DNA of 64,000 nucleotides from Pseudomonadota bacterium (lineage in GTDB: Bacteria; Pseudomonadota; Alphaproteobacteria; Rhizobiales; Rhizobiaceae), in assembly GCA_023404095.1 (NCBI GenBank), contig JAEYDD010000067.1:186001-250000 (forward strand), read 5' to 3'. Below the pieces are notes generated by a model that worked only from the letters and a program-made list of their open reading frames with translations, did not search any database and was not told the DNA's origin. The position numbers and the translations under genes were made by a program. This document shows, in pieces, positions 16,500 to 25,901 of the stretch. The number at the start of each line of letters is the position of its first letter. Position 1 is the first letter of the stretch.

Positions 16500-16901
16500 A
16501 TGGCCCGTGTCACCGTTGAAGACTGCATTGACAAGGTAGACAACCGCTTCGAGCTGGTTCTTCTCGCAAGCCACCGCGCGCGCCTCATTTCGCAGGGCGC
16601 ATCGATCACCGTCGATCGCGACAACGACAAGAACCCCGTCGTCGCGCTGCGCGAGATTGCGGACGAGACGCTGTCGCCGGGCGACCTGAAGGAAGACCTG
16701 ATCCACTCGCTGCAGAAGCATGTCGAAGTGGACGAGCCCGAGCCCGATGCAGCCTCGCTGGTTGCCGAGGAAGCAGGCTTTGTTGTCGCCGAGGAAGACG
16801 AAGACCAGCCGGAAGTCGTCACCTTCGACCGCATGTCGGAAGAAGAGCTGCTGGCCGGCATCGAAGGTCTTGTCCCGCCGGAGAAGAGCGACGATTATTG
16901 A
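16500..16901 (+). CDS. rpoZ: RNA polymerase omega subunit
   Basis: A 133-residue omega subunit, which helps assembly of the beta' subunit and forms part of ppGpp site 1 in proteobacterial RNA polymerase. The N-terminus MARVTVEDCIDKVDNRFELV is diagnostic, followed by LASHRARLISQG and KNPVVALREIADET. The acidic C-terminal extension (VVAEEDEDQPEVV...PPEKSDDY) is typical of alphaproteobacteria. The start at 16500 matches the family N-terminus and has AAGGACAGG upstream; the frame opening at 16449 is not used. It sits just upstream of the ppGpp synthetase gene, as in many bacteria, though with its own terminator. Confidence 0.96.
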   Translation: MARVTVEDCIDKVDNRFELVLLASHRARLISQGASITVDRDNDKNPVVALREIADETLSPGDLKEDLIHSLQKHVEVDEPEPDAASLVAEEAGFVVAEEDEDQPEVVTFDRMSEEELLAGIEGLVPPEKSDDY

Positions 16902-16936
16902 TGGCGCACGCGCCGTCACATATATAAGAATTGTAG

Positions 16937-16968
16937 AGTGCGCCGTCTTCTCGATCGGCGCACTTTTT
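16937..16968 (+). terminator. Intrinsic terminator after rpoZ
   Basis: A perfect 9-bp stem AGTGCGCCG / CGGCGCACT with a 10-base loop, followed by TTTTTCG. It separates rpoZ from rsh, so rsh probably has its own promoter or depends on read-through. Confidence 0.88.
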
Positions 16969-17086
16969 CGTTTCCCGCCTGTGTTCCGGAACGGTGATCG
17001 ACACCGACCGGGATAAGCCGTTTGAAGATGTAACTGCGCTCATTTGCGCCCGGCCGGGCGGACGGCGCAGTGGGAGCAGCCGCCCG

Positions 17087-19309
17087 ATGATGCGCCAATA
17101 TGAACTCGTCGAGCGGGTTCAGAAATACAAGCCCGATGCGAACGAGGCCCTTCTGAACAAGGCCTATGTCTATGCCATGCAGAAGCATGGGCAGCAGAAG
17201 AGGGCGAGCGGCGATCCCTATATCTCCCATCCGCTGGAAGTGGCGGCGATCCTCACCGACATGCGGCTCGACGAATCCACCATCGCTGTCGCCCTCCTGC
17301 ACGACACGATCGAGGACACGACGGCGACCCGCGCGGAGATCGACGAGCTGTTCGGCGAGGACATCGGCCGGCTGGTCGAGGGGCTGACCAAGATCAAGAA
17401 GCTCGACCTCGTGTCCAAGAAGGCCAAGCAGGCGGAGAACCTGCGAAAGCTGCTGCTGGCGATTTCGGACGACGTGCGCGTCCTGCTCGTCAAGCTGGCC
17501 GACAGGCTGCACAACATGCGCACGCTCGACCACATGACGGCCGAGAAGAGGGCACGCATTTCCGAAGAGACGATGGACATCTATGCGCCGCTCGCCGGCC
17601 GCATGGGCATGCAGGACATGCGCGAGGAACTGGAAGACCTCGCGTTCCGGCATATCAATCCCGAGGCCTACGAGACGGTCACCCGCAAGCTGGCCGAGAT
17701 GTCTCAGCGCAACGAGGGACTGATCCGCAAGATCGAGGCGGAACTGGGCGAACTGCTGGTCGCGAGCGGCCTTGCGACCGCGATCGTCAAGGGGCGACAG
17801 AAGAAGCCCTATTCGGTCTTCCGCAAGATGCAGTCGAAGTCCCTGTCGTTCGAGCAGTTGTCGGATGTCTATGCCTTCCGCATCCTCGTCGACGACGTAC
17901 CCTCCTGCTACCGCGCCCTCGGCATCGTCCACACGCGCTGGCGGGTCGTACCAGGGCGCTTCAAGGACTACATCTCCACGCCGAAGCAGAACGACTACCA
18001 GTCGATCCATACCACCATCATCGGACCGTCGCGCCAGCGCATCGAGCTGCAGATCCGCACGCGCCGCATGCACGAGATCGCCGAATACGGTATCGCCGCC
18101 CATTCGCTCTACAAGGACAAGGAGCCGGTCCCCAACGGCGAGAAGGCTGCTCCCTCCAACGCCTATGCGATGCTGCGGCGCACGATCGAATCTCTGGCCG
18201 AGGGCGACAATCCGGAGGAATTCCTGGAGCATACCAAGCTGGAACTTTTCCAGGACCAGGTTTTCTGCTTCACGCCGAAGGGGCAGCTTATCGCCCTGCC
18301 GCGCGGGGCGACGCCGATCGATTTCGCCTACGCGGTGCACACCAATATCGGCGACACCTGCGTCGGCGCCAAGATCAACGGCCGCATCATGCCGCTCGTC
18401 ACCCGCCTCAACAACGGCGACGAGGTGGAGATCATCCGCTCCGGCATCCAGGTGCCGCCGCCGGCCTGGGAAGAGATTGTCGTCACCGGCAAGGCGCGCG
18501 CCGCCATCCGGCGTGCGACGCGTGCTGCGGTCCGCAAGCAGTATGCCGGTCTCGGCTACCGCATCATCGAGCGCACCTTCGATCGCGCCGGCAAGTCGTT
18601 TTCACGCGATGCACTGAAGCCCGTCCTGCACCGGCTCGGCCAGAAGGACGTCGAGGACGCGATCGCAGCCGTTGGCCGCGGAGAGCTTTCCTCGCTCGAC
18701 GTGCTGCGCGCCGTCCACCCCGACCATCAGGACGAGCGTGTCACCGTGAAGCCGAATCAGGAGGAGGGCTGGTTTCCGATGCGCAGCGCCTCCGGCATGG
18801 TCTTCAAGCTGCCCGGCAAGTCCAAGGCGCAGCTGGACGCCATGATGGCCGCAGGCCCCGAGGCGCTGCCCATTCGCGGCCTCTCCGGCAATGCCGAGGT
18901 CCATTTCTGCGCCGGCGGCGCCGTGCCGGGAGACCGCATCGTCGGCATCATGGAGCGCGACAAGGGCATCACGATCTATCCGATCCAGTCGCCCGCGCTT
19001 CAGAAGTTCGACGATGAACCGGAGCGCTGGATCGACGTGCGCTGGGATCTGGACGAGGCTAACAACACCCGCTTCATGGCCCGGATCGTGCTTAATGAGC
19101 TGAACGAACCGGGGTCGCTGGCGGAGGTGACGCAGGTGCTGGCGACCGGCGACGTCAACATCCGCTCGCTGACGATGAACCGCGTGGCCGCTGATTTCAC
19201 CGAAGTCCAGATGGACCTGGAGGTTTGGGACCTGCGCCAGTTGAACCAGATCATCGGCCAGCTCAAGGAACTGCCCTGCGTTTCCACCGTCAGCCGCGTC
19301 TTCACCTGA
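17087..19309 (+). CDS. rsh: Bifunctional (p)ppGpp synthetase/hydrolase, Rsh
   Basis: A 740-residue long RelA/SpoT homologue, the stringent-response enzyme. Domains in order: an HD hydrolase at about 25-180 (SHPLEVAAILTDM, LLHDTIEDT, RLHNMRTLDHM), a synthetase at about 210-345 (KGRQKKPYSVFRKMQSKSLS, DVYAFRILVDD, YISTPKQNDYQSIHTTII, LQIRTRRMHEIAEYG), a TGS domain at about 385-450 (VFCFTPKGQLIALPRGATPI), and a C-terminal ACT domain (MARIVLNELNEPGSLAEVTQ). An intact HD box suggests that both activities are kept, as expected where a single Rsh serves the cell. The ATG at 17087 (or 17090) has GGGAG upstream and matches the family length; the 16994 opening would add 31 atypical residues. Confidence 0.95.
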   Translation: MMRQYELVERVQKYKPDANEALLNKAYVYAMQKHGQQKRASGDPYISHPLEVAAILTDMRLDESTIAVALLHDTIEDTTATRAEIDELFGEDIGRLVEGLTKIKKLDLVSKKAKQAENLRKLLLAISDDVRVLLVKLADRLHNMRTLDHMTAEKRARISEETMDIYAPLAGRMGMQDMREELEDLAFRHINPEAYETVTRKLAEMSQRNEGLIRKIEAELGELLVASGLATAIVKGRQKKPYSVFRKMQSKSLSFEQLSDVYAFRILVDDVPSCYRALGIVHTRWRVVPGRFKDYISTPKQNDYQSIHTTIIGPSRQRIELQIRTRRMHEIAEYGIAAHSLYKDKEPVPNGEKAAPSNAYAMLRRTIESLAEGDNPEEFLEHTKLELFQDQVFCFTPKGQLIALPRGATPIDFAYAVHTNIGDTCVGAKINGRIMPLVTRLNNGDEVEIIRSGIQVPPPAWEEIVVTGKARAAIRRATRAAVRKQYAGLGYRIIERTFDRAGKSFSRDALKPVLHRLGQKDVEDAIAAVGRGELSSLDVLRAVHPDHQDERVTVKPNQEEGWFPMRSASGMVFKLPGKSKAQLDAMMAAGPEALPIRGLSGNAEVHFCAGGAVPGDRIVGIMERDKGITIYPIQSPALQKFDDEPERWIDVRWDLDEANNTRFMARIVLNELNEPGSLAEVTQVLATGDVNIRSLTMNRVAADFTEVQMDLEVWDLRQLNQIIGQLKELPCVSTVSRVFT

Positions 19310-19534
19310 GGTGCCATCGGCAAGCCTCCGTCAAAATCCCGTCAAAGCCGGCCGAAGGCGGGCGGCTCCATGCAGTTTTGTCGGCGCTTGCCCTGAAAAA
19401 TGCACGGATGCCTAATTTTTGGCCGGCATGATATGCGCTTTTCGCATGGCTGAGATACATTAGTAACGCTGGTTGTTCGCTCGGATTTTACTATCTTTGT
19501 CCTCGGGAGGTCGAACCAGACAAGGGTTTAACCG

Positions 19535-19687
19535 ATGTTCAAGCAAATCAGGAATTTCACCCGCGCCCTGCGCGTACCGACCGCTGCCGAACGCGAAGCA
19601 GCCTATCTGAACAGCGCGATCGATCGCATCGATCTCGAGTATCGCCAGCGTCAGATCGACCGCGGCCTGTTCCGCAAGCACTACTAA
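19535..19687 (+). CDS. DUF3563 family microprotein (50 aa)
   Basis: A 50-residue protein: MFKQIRNFTRALRVPTAAER, then EAAYLNSAIDRIDLEYRQRQ, ending IDRGLFRKHY. The pattern of a basic amphipathic start, the proline-containing turn and REAAYLNxxxDxxDLEYR matches DUF3563, short alphaproteobacterial and betaproteobacterial proteins of unknown function. It is preceded by a purine-rich leader (CAAGGGTTTAACCG). It lies between rsh and a DUF2062 gene and is followed by an 8-bp stem-loop. Function unknown; the family match is by eye. Confidence 0.75.
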   Translation: MFKQIRNFTRALRVPTAAEREAAYLNSAIDRIDLEYRQRQIDRGLFRKHY

Positions 19688-19703
19688 GCAAAGATGCCGC
19701 CCT

Positions 19704-19729
19704 GTGGCGCAGCGAAACGTTTGCGCCAC
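19704..19729 (+). terminator. Stem-loop after the DUF3563 gene
   Basis: A perfect 8-bp inverted repeat GTGGCGCA / TGCGCCAC with a 10-base loop, 16 bases after the stop. There is no T tract, so termination strength is uncertain. Confidence 0.45.
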
Positions 19730-19792
19730 CTTGTGGCTCGTGGCGGCCGACCGCCATTGAAAAGCCACCAAGCGATCGGCTATGTCTGAGTC

Positions 19793-20365
19793 ATGTTGTT
19801 CAGACGCCGCAAGCCTGCGACCTGGCGTGATCGGGTCCGAGAATTCTTCTGGCCCCGCAAGGGGTTGAGCAGGCCGTTCCGTTATTTCGGCAAGCGAATC
19901 CTGCGTTTGTCGGCCACCCCGCACGCGATTGCCACCGGCGTCGCCATTGGCACGCTGAGCGCGTTCACCCCCTTTCTCGGGCTTCATGTGATCCTGGCCG
20001 TCATGGTGAGCTATCTGCTCGCGGGAAACCTGGTCGCCGCAGCGCTTGCGACCACGTTCGCCAATCCGCTGACGCTTCCGTTCATATGGGCCGGTACGTT
20101 CAGGCTCGGGGAATGGATGCTGGGCCTGACCTCGGAACACAGCGGCGGTCCAATTGACCTGCGCCACCTTTTCGAACATCTCGAGTTTGCCGATCTGTGG
20201 GCGCCGGTGCTCAAGCCGATGCTCGTCGGATCATTCGTGCTCGGCCTGCCAGTCGCGGTCTTGGCGTATGGCGCGACGCTGTTCGGCGTGCGGGTCTTCC
20301 AGCGGCGGCGGTCGCAACGCCTGGTCGGGCAGGGCTCCCGCTTATTGACGCCGCCGACGGTTTGA
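19793..20365 (+). CDS. DUF2062 membrane protein
   Basis: A 190-residue inner-membrane protein with a basic N-terminus (MLFRRRKPATWRDRVREFFW). A DUF2062 region contains ATPHAIATGVAIGTLSAFTP FLG, then two or three hydrophobic segments (VILAVMVSYLLAGNLVAAAL, TTFANPLTLPFIWAG) and a last one at about 148-168 (VLGLPVAVLAYGATLFGVRV). DUF2062 proteins are common in proteobacteria, often near lipid A or signalling genes, but their function is unknown. acpS begins about 40 bases downstream, so the gene may lead the acpS-lepB-rnc-era transcript. Confidence 0.88.
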   Translation: MLFRRRKPATWRDRVREFFWPRKGLSRPFRYFGKRILRLSATPHAIATGVAIGTLSAFTPFLGLHVILAVMVSYLLAGNLVAAALATTFANPLTLPFIWAGTFRLGEWMLGLTSEHSGGPIDLRHLFEHLEFADLWAPVLKPMLVGSFVLGLPVAVLAYGATLFGVRVFQRRRSQRLVGQGSRLLTPPTV

Positions 20366-20407
20366 TTTCGACCGCCCGCTAGGGCTCGGTATGGACAGGA
20401 TTGAAAC

Positions 20408-20818
20408 ATGATCATCGGCATCGGCAGCGACCTCATCGATATCCGGCGCGTGGAAAAGTCGCTGGAACGCTTCGGCGAACGCTTCACGCAGCGCTGCTTT
20501 ACCGAGGTCGAGCGACGGAAATCGGACGGCCGCAAGAACCGCGCCGCCTCCTACGCCAAGCGCTTTGCCGCCAAGGAGGCCTGTTCGAAGGCACTGGGCA
20601 CGGGGCTCGCGCAGGGCGTTTTCTGGAAGGACATGGGTGTCGTCAATCTTCCGGGCGGCAAGCCGACGATGAAGCTCACCGGCGGGGCAGGCGAGCGCCT
20701 GAAGGCGATGACGCCGCCAGGGCACGAAGCCCACATCCACATTACCATCACGGACGATTTTCCTCTGGCGCAGGCATTCGTCATCATCGAGGCGCTGCCC
20801 GTATCGCGGGCGCAGTAA
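20408..20818 (+). CDS. acpS: Holo-[acyl-carrier-protein] synthase
   Basis: A 136-residue phosphopantetheinyl transferase that moves 4'-phosphopantetheine from CoA to serine of acyl carrier protein, activating it for fatty-acid synthesis. The magnesium-binding aspartate is in MIIGIGSDLIDIRRVEKSLE, and the second motif is RFAAKEACSKALGTG, both classical. The length is normal for the family. It heads the cluster acpS-lepB-rnc-era, a well-conserved alphaproteobacterial order linking lipid synthesis, export and RNA processing. Confidence 0.96.
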   Translation: MIIGIGSDLIDIRRVEKSLERFGERFTQRCFTEVERRKSDGRKNRAASYAKRFAAKEACSKALGTGLAQGVFWKDMGVVNLPGGKPTMKLTGGAGERLKAMTPPGHEAHIHITITDDFPLAQAFVIIEALPVSRAQ

Positions 20819-20894
20819 GCTGGGTCCCGCCGACGCTTGCGGCATTTTCACGCCTGCGATTTCAATTCGTTCGAACTTGCGCTAAGAGGGCGTC

Positions 20895-21665
20895 ATGGTT
20901 GCACAAGAGGACAAATCAGGCGTGACAGAGAAGACTAAGAAGGCTGAGAGCGGCCTGTGGGAGAACGTCAAGGTCATCATACAGGCGCTCCTGCTCGCGG
21001 TCGTCATTCGCACCGTCCTGTTCCAGCCGTTCACCATCCCGTCCGGCTCGATGATGCCGACCCTGCTCGTCGGTGACTACCTGTTCGTCAACAAGTTTTC
21101 CTACGGCTATTCGAAGTACTCGCTGCCCTTTTCGCCCGACCTTTTTTCGGGACGCATCTTCGCAAGCGAGCCCAAGCGTGGTGACATTGTCGTCTTTCGC
21201 TTTCCGCCGAACCCGGACATCGACTATATCAAGCGCGTCGTGGGCCTGCCCGGGGATCGGGTGCAGGTGCGCGACAGTATCCTCTACATCAACGACAAGC
21301 CGGTTCCGCGCCAGCCCGACGGCTTCTTCCGCGCAGACGGCCAGTACGATACCGGCGAAAACATCCCAGTCTTCCGCGAGACGTTCGATAACGGCGTATC
21401 GTTCGACACGCTGGATACGCGCATCGGCACCATCGGCGACAACACGCGCGAGTTCCTCGTTCCCGAGGGCCATTATTTCATGATGGGCGACAACCGCGAC
21501 AATTCCGCCGACAGCCGCTTCGACGTGGGCTTCGTGCCTGCGGAGAACCTGATCGGCCGTGCCAGCCTGATCTTCTTCTCGCTGGGCAACGACACCGCTT
21601 TCCGTGAAATCTGGAAGTGGCCCACCAACCTGCGCTGGGATCGCCTCTTCAAGGTCGTAGAATGA
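20895..21665 (+). CDS. lepB: Signal peptidase I
   Basis: A 256-residue inner-membrane serine/lysine protease that removes signal peptides from exported proteins. One N-terminal transmembrane segment (VIIQALLLAVVIRTVLFQPF) precedes the nucleophile motif IPSGSMMPTLLVGD (Ser52). The general-base lysine is in DYIKRVVGLPGDRV (Lys113), and box E is MMGDNRDNSADSR. The length is typical for alphaproteobacterial LepB. The stop overlaps the rnc start (ATGA), so the two are translationally coupled. Confidence 0.97.
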   Translation: MVAQEDKSGVTEKTKKAESGLWENVKVIIQALLLAVVIRTVLFQPFTIPSGSMMPTLLVGDYLFVNKFSYGYSKYSLPFSPDLFSGRIFASEPKRGDIVVFRFPPNPDIDYIKRVVGLPGDRVQVRDSILYINDKPVPRQPDGFFRADGQYDTGENIPVFRETFDNGVSFDTLDTRIGTIGDNTREFLVPEGHYFMMGDNRDNSADSRFDVGFVPAENLIGRASLIFFSLGNDTAFREIWKWPTNLRWDRLFKVVE

Positions 21666-22375
21666 AATCGGCCAAGCCGTTGAACGAGGAAAATCGCGGC
21701 CGCCTCGAGGCCGCGATCGGATACGCCTTCACCAACAAGGAACGCCTCGACCGGGCGATCACCCATGCCAGTGCGCGCCCCGCCAAGGGAAGCAACTACG
21801 AACGGCTGGAGTTTCTCGGCGACCGCGTGCTGGGCCTGTGCGTTGCCGAAATGCTGTTCCAGACGTTCCGCGAGGCGAGCGAGGGCGAACTGTCCGTGCG
21901 CCTGAACCAGCTTGTCAGCGCCGAGAGCTGCGCCGGTGTGTCCGACGATCTTGGCCTGCACCAGTTCATCCGTACCGGTTCCGACGTGAAGAAGCTCACG
22001 GGCAAGCCGATGATGAACGTGCGCGCCGATGTGGTCGAAGCACTGATCGCCGCGATCTATCTCGACGGCGGCCTGGAGGCCGCGCGCGGCTTCATCCTGC
22101 GCAACTGGCAGAAGCGCGCCACAAGCGAGCACGGCGGACGGCGCGACGCCAAGACCGAGTTGCAGGAATGGGCGCACGCCAAGTTTGCCACAACGCCCGT
22201 CTATCGCATCGACGATCGCTCCGGTCCGGATCACGATCCGCGCTTCACGGTGACGGTGGAGATTGCCGGCGTAGCACCTGCGACCGGAACGGAGCGTTCG
22301 AAGCGCGCGGCCGAGCAGGTGGCGGCGACGAGGGTGCTGGAGCGCGAGGGCGTCTGGCCCAAGCCTGGCGGTTGA
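21662..22375 (+). CDS. rnc: Ribonuclease III
   Basis: A 237-residue double-strand-specific endoribonuclease for rRNA and mRNA processing. The RNase III signature NYERLEFLGDRVLGL lies at 45-59, and the second metal-site region is VRADVVEALIAAIYLDGG. A C-terminal double-stranded RNA-binding domain begins near DAKTELQEWAHAKFATTPVY and ends ERSKRAAEQVAATRVLE. The start at 21662 overlaps the lepB stop by 4 bases; the upstream ATG at 21617 lies inside lepB and gives no family-like sequence. Confidence 0.97.
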   Translation: MKSAKPLNEENRGRLEAAIGYAFTNKERLDRAITHASARPAKGSNYERLEFLGDRVLGLCVAEMLFQTFREASEGELSVRLNQLVSAESCAGVSDDLGLHQFIRTGSDVKKLTGKPMMNVRADVVEALIAAIYLDGGLEAARGFILRNWQKRATSEHGGRRDAKTELQEWAHAKFATTPVYRIDDRSGPDHDPRFTVTVEIAGVAPATGTERSKRAAEQVAATRVLEREGVWPKPGG

Positions 22376-22511
22376 GCGGCCCAACCGGCCGTGCGGCCGC
22401 CCGCGGGATGGCGACGGCCTCGAAACGAATACCGACCCGAAATGAATTGAGTGCCGCCGCGTCCTGTGCGCATGATGCATGCCGGCGGCGCAGAAGAGAA
22501 CGGACTTTGCC

Positions 22512-23441
22512 ATGACAGAACAAGAAAACGAAGCCGTGGAAGCCGGCGCTCCCACCCACTCCGGCTTCGTCGCCCTGATCGGCGCCACCAACGCCGGCAA
22601 GTCGACGCTGGTCAACCGCCTCGTCGGCGCCAAGGTCTCGATCGTCAGCCACAAGGTGCAGACGACGCGGGCGATCGTGCGCGGCATCGCCATCCACGAC
22701 AATGCCCAGATCGTCTTCATGGACACGCCCGGCATCTTCAAGCCGCGCCGTCGGCTTGACCGGGCCATGGTCACCTCCGCCTGGGGCGGGGCCAAGGACG
22801 CCGATGTGATCATGTTCCTGATCGACAGCGAACGCGGTCTGAAGGGCGACGCCGAGACCATCCTGGAAGGACTGAAAGAGGTCCACCAGCCAAAAATCCT
22901 CGTGCTCAACAAGGTTGACCAGGTGTCGCCCGAGACGCTGCTGACGCTGGCGAAGGCCGCAAACGACGTTGTTCCCTTCGAGCGCACCTTCATGATCTCG
23001 GCGTTGAACGGGTCCGGCTGCGACGACGTCATGGACTATCTCGCCAAGGCTCTGCCGGAAGGCCCCTGGTATTATCCTGAAGACCAGATATCCGACCTGC
23101 CGATGCGCCAGCTCGCAGCCGAGATCACCCGCGAGAAGCTGTTCCTGCGCCTGCATCAGGAGCTGCCCTATTCGTCCCATGTCGAGACGGAAAAGTGGGA
23201 GGAGCGCAAGGATGGTTCTGTGCGCATCGAGCAGGTGATCTACGTCGAGCGCGACAGCCAGAAGAAGATCGCGCTCGGAAAGAACGGCGAGGCGATCAAG
23301 GCGATCTCGATGGCTTCGCGCAAGGAGCTGTCCGAGATCCTCGAACAGCCGGTTCATCTGTTCCTTTTCGTCAAGGTGCGCGAGAACTGGGGGGACGACC
23401 CCGAGCGCTTCCGCGAAATGGGGCTGGACTTCCCGCGCTGA
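22512..23441 (+). CDS. era: GTPase Era
   Basis: A 309-residue GTPase that binds the 3' end of 16S rRNA and helps mature the 30S subunit. It has G1 GATNAGKSTLVNRLVG, a switch region SHKVQTTRAIVRG, G3 DTPGIFKP, G4 NKVDQV and G5-like SALNGSG. A C-terminal KH domain follows (REKLFLRLHQELPYSSHVET, then KIALGKNGEAIKAIS). The ATG at 22512 gives the usual N-terminus. It follows rnc after about 135 bases. recO, often the next gene in rhizobia, lies elsewhere here, at 35716. Confidence 0.96.
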   Translation: MTEQENEAVEAGAPTHSGFVALIGATNAGKSTLVNRLVGAKVSIVSHKVQTTRAIVRGIAIHDNAQIVFMDTPGIFKPRRRLDRAMVTSAWGGAKDADVIMFLIDSERGLKGDAETILEGLKEVHQPKILVLNKVDQVSPETLLTLAKAANDVVPFERTFMISALNGSGCDDVMDYLAKALPEGPWYYPEDQISDLPMRQLAAEITREKLFLRLHQELPYSSHVETEKWEERKDGSVRIEQVIYVERDSQKKIALGKNGEAIKAISMASRKELSEILEQPVHLFLFVKVRENWGDDPERFREMGLDFPR

Positions 23442-23522
23442 GCCCGCACCGTCGGTCTCGCGAAGGGGCAGGGCGCGGTCGCCCGGATTGTCGAAACCAG
23501 TGACGTCGCAGGCGCAGCCCGC

Positions 23523-25901
23523 TCAGGCTTGCGACGCTTTTCGGGCCGAGCCGGCCCTGGCGGCAGGGCTCTTTTCCCTTGCCTGCTCCATCAGCCGCTG
23601 CATGGCCCAAAGGCCGAGATCGTCGATCGTACGTGGCTCGCTGATCAGGTAGCCCTGATAGAGGTCGCAGCCCGCCGCGGCCAGCAGCGTCATCTTCTCG
23701 GGCGTGTCGACTCCTTCGGCCACGACCTGCATGTCCTGGGCATGGCAGAGGGCGATGACGGCGCGCAGGGTGGGGAGTGCGGCGGCATTGGTCAGGCTCT
23801 CGACCAGCGCCCGGTCGAGTTTGATGGTCTCGGCCGGATAGTCGATGATCTGCTGGACGGAGGTGTAGCCGGCGCCGAAGTCGTCGATGGAAATGCGGAA
23901 GCCCTTGCTGCGCAGCATGTCGATATTTCGCTGTGAGAGATCGCCGAGTTTGACGGCGTATGTCTCAGTCAACTCGATCTCAATCGAGCGTGCCTCGATC
24001 CCGTAGCGGACCAGGCCGTCGCAGAAGCGGTCGGAGATCGACTTGTTGTAGAGTTCGGCCGACGAGATGTTGATGCAGAGCACCGTGTCCGCGCCGAAGA
24101 GTTGCCTGATCTGCCCATATTGCGACATTGCCTTGTCGATGACCCAGCTGTCGATCTTGCTGAACAGGCCCGTCGTCTCGGCGATCGGAATAAATTCGTC
24201 CGGCGTCACCCGGCCGAGCAATGGCGACGTCCAGCGCAACAGCGCCTCGCATGCCGAAACCTTGCCGCGACCGTCCACGATCGGCATGTAGACGAGATGC
24301 ATCTCGTCGTCCGGGCGCATGCTCTGCAGTTCCTCCTCGATCTGGCGCTGGCGCGTCCTCTTCTCGTGCAGGGAGCGCGAATAGCGGGCCGAACCGTTCT
24401 TGCCCTGCGCCTTGGCCTGGTACATCGCCGCATCGGCGTTCGCCAGAAGTTCCTGCAGGTCCGCGGCGTCATCGGGGAAGATGGCGATGCCGATGCTGGC
24501 GGTCACGGGATAGGACTTTTCCAGCATCTCGAAGCCGTCGGAGAAGAGGCCGAGGATGGAGCGCGATATTTCGGTTATGGTGCCGTCTGCCGGGTTGGAT
24601 TGGACCATGATGGCGAATTCGTCGCCGGAAAGTCGCGCCACCAGCGCCTCGGGCAGTTCGCGGCGCTCCGTCACCGACCGGACGATGGCGTTGATGCGAG
24701 GGGCCAGCGTTCTCAGAAGCTCGTCGCCCACCTTGTGCCCGTATTTGTCGTTGACGAACTTGAAGTTGTCCACGTCGATGAACAGCAGCGTGCAACCCGT
24801 CCCCGACTGCCGCGCGCCGTCGAGGATCTGGTTCGAGCGGACGTTGAAGTGCTCGCGATTGGAGATGCCCGTCAGCGTGTCGGTCCATGAGGCGCTCTGC
24901 ACGAGGCCGAAGGACTCCACCACGTTGTCGTGCAACTGCTTCATGTTGGCCGAAAGGCGGCCGATCTCTCCCGCCTCATCGCTTGGGGCAAGCTCCCTGC
25001 GCCGTCCGGACATGACCTCCATCAACTGCTTGTCCAGACGGGCGACCGGGTTGGTGATGAAGCGGCGGACAAGGATCAGCACGATCCCGATGGTGAAGAG
25101 GCTGAGACCCACGGCCCCGGCCACAAGCAGAAGCTTCAGGTTCAGGAGCTTGGCATCGAGGTGGTCCTGAGGTGGTGTCAGGCGGGCATGCAGCGAGGGT
25201 CCCAGCCTGACTGTGGCCGAAAGCGCGCCCTTGGCAGTCAGGGGATGGCTGGATATCTCGATCTTCGCGCCATACTCCCGTTCGAGAGCCTTCTTCATGT
25301 CGAGGAACGGGCGCGGCAGTACGGCTGTCTGGATCAGGATCGCCCCGTCCTTGGCGCTGGAGACCGGCTGGTTGAACGTCAGCGGATCGAGAAACTGGGA
25401 ATGCACGATGAGGGGGGAGGATCCTTCCGGCTCGATGTAGGACCAACCTGACAGTTTCGGGCTGTCGATCATGCTTCGCGCGTGCAACAATTGCGCCTGC
25501 GGGATCTCGGCGAATGGATCCTGGCTGTTCTCGTAATAGAAATCGACCGACAGCGGCGGGCGGATGATGGCGAGGGAGACGAAGCGCGTCGCATCCTCTG
25601 AAAGCGATTTGACGTTCTTCTGCATCAGCACGCCGATGGCGTTGCTGCGATAGCTGGCGTCCGGCTCGCTGACGAAAAGTCTTACCGCATTGCCTTCGAC
25701 GAGCGAGTAGATCAGGCTTTTGTTCTTGGTGACGTCGTTTTCGAAGACCGCTCCCAGAAGGCCAAGCTGCTGCCAGAGCCGGGCGCGCTCGAGGCCGAGA
25801 ATGGACTGGCTCTGGCTGAAGTAGAGGAGGCTGGCTGCCAGTACGTAGCCTGCAAGAACGACCGGAAAAATGAGGACGAAGGCGCGTTTACCGAGAGTCA
25901 C
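23523..25901 (-). CDS. Membrane GGDEF-EAL protein, probable c-di-GMP phosphodiesterase (MbaA-like)
   Basis: A 792-residue inner-membrane c-di-GMP enzyme. TM1 is at 8-28, a large periplasmic sensor domain at about 29-256, TM2 at 257-278 and a HAMP-like linker at 279-330. The GGDEF domain (335-505) has a degenerate site, SGDEF at 425-429, and no RxxD inhibitory site in front. The EAL domain (525-770) keeps its catalytic set: EAL 552-554, Asn611 (NIS), Glu643 (ELTE), DDFGAG 673-678, Lys694, AEG 728-730 and Gln749. Net phosphodiesterase activity is therefore likely, though SGDEF variants can retain cyclase activity. It starts with GTG overlapping the end of a polyamine-type periplasmic binding-protein gene by 14 bases, which suggests that protein feeds ligand state to the periplasmic domain. 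Confidence 0.9.
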   Translation of the reverse strand: MTLGKRAFVLIFPVVLAGYVLAASLLYFSQSQSILGLERARLWQQLGLLGAVFENDVTKNKSLIYSLVEGNAVRLFVSEPDASYRSNAIGVLMQKNVKSLSEDATRFVSLAIIRPPLSVDFYYENSQDPFAEIPQAQLLHARSMIDSPKLSGWSYIEPEGSSPLIVHSQFLDPLTFNQPVSSAKDGAILIQTAVLPRPFLDMKKALEREYGAKIEISSHPLTAKGALSATVRLGPSLHARLTPPQDHLDAKLLNLKLLLVAGAVGLSLFTIGIVLILVRRFITNPVARLDKQLMEVMSGRRRELAPSDEAGEIGRLSANMKQLHDNVVESFGLVQSASWTDTLTGISNREHFNVRSNQILDGARQSGTGCTLLFIDVDNFKFVNDKYGHKVGDELLRTLAPRINAIVRSVTERRELPEALVARLSGDEFAIMVQSNPADGTITEISRSILGLFSDGFEMLEKSYPVTASIGIAIFPDDAADLQELLANADAAMYQAKAQGKNGSARYSRSLHEKRTRQRQIEEELQSMRPDDEMHLVYMPIVDGRGKVSACEALLRWTSPLLGRVTPDEFIPIAETTGLFSKIDSWVIDKAMSQYGQIRQLFGADTVLCINISSAELYNKSISDRFCDGLVRYGIEARSIEIELTETYAVKLGDLSQRNIDMLRSKGFRISIDDFGAGYTSVQQIIDYPAETIKLDRALVESLTNAAALPTLRAVIALCHAQDMQVVAEGVDTPEKMTLLAAAGCDLYQGYLISEPRTIDDLGLWAMQRLMEQAREKSPAARAGSARKASQA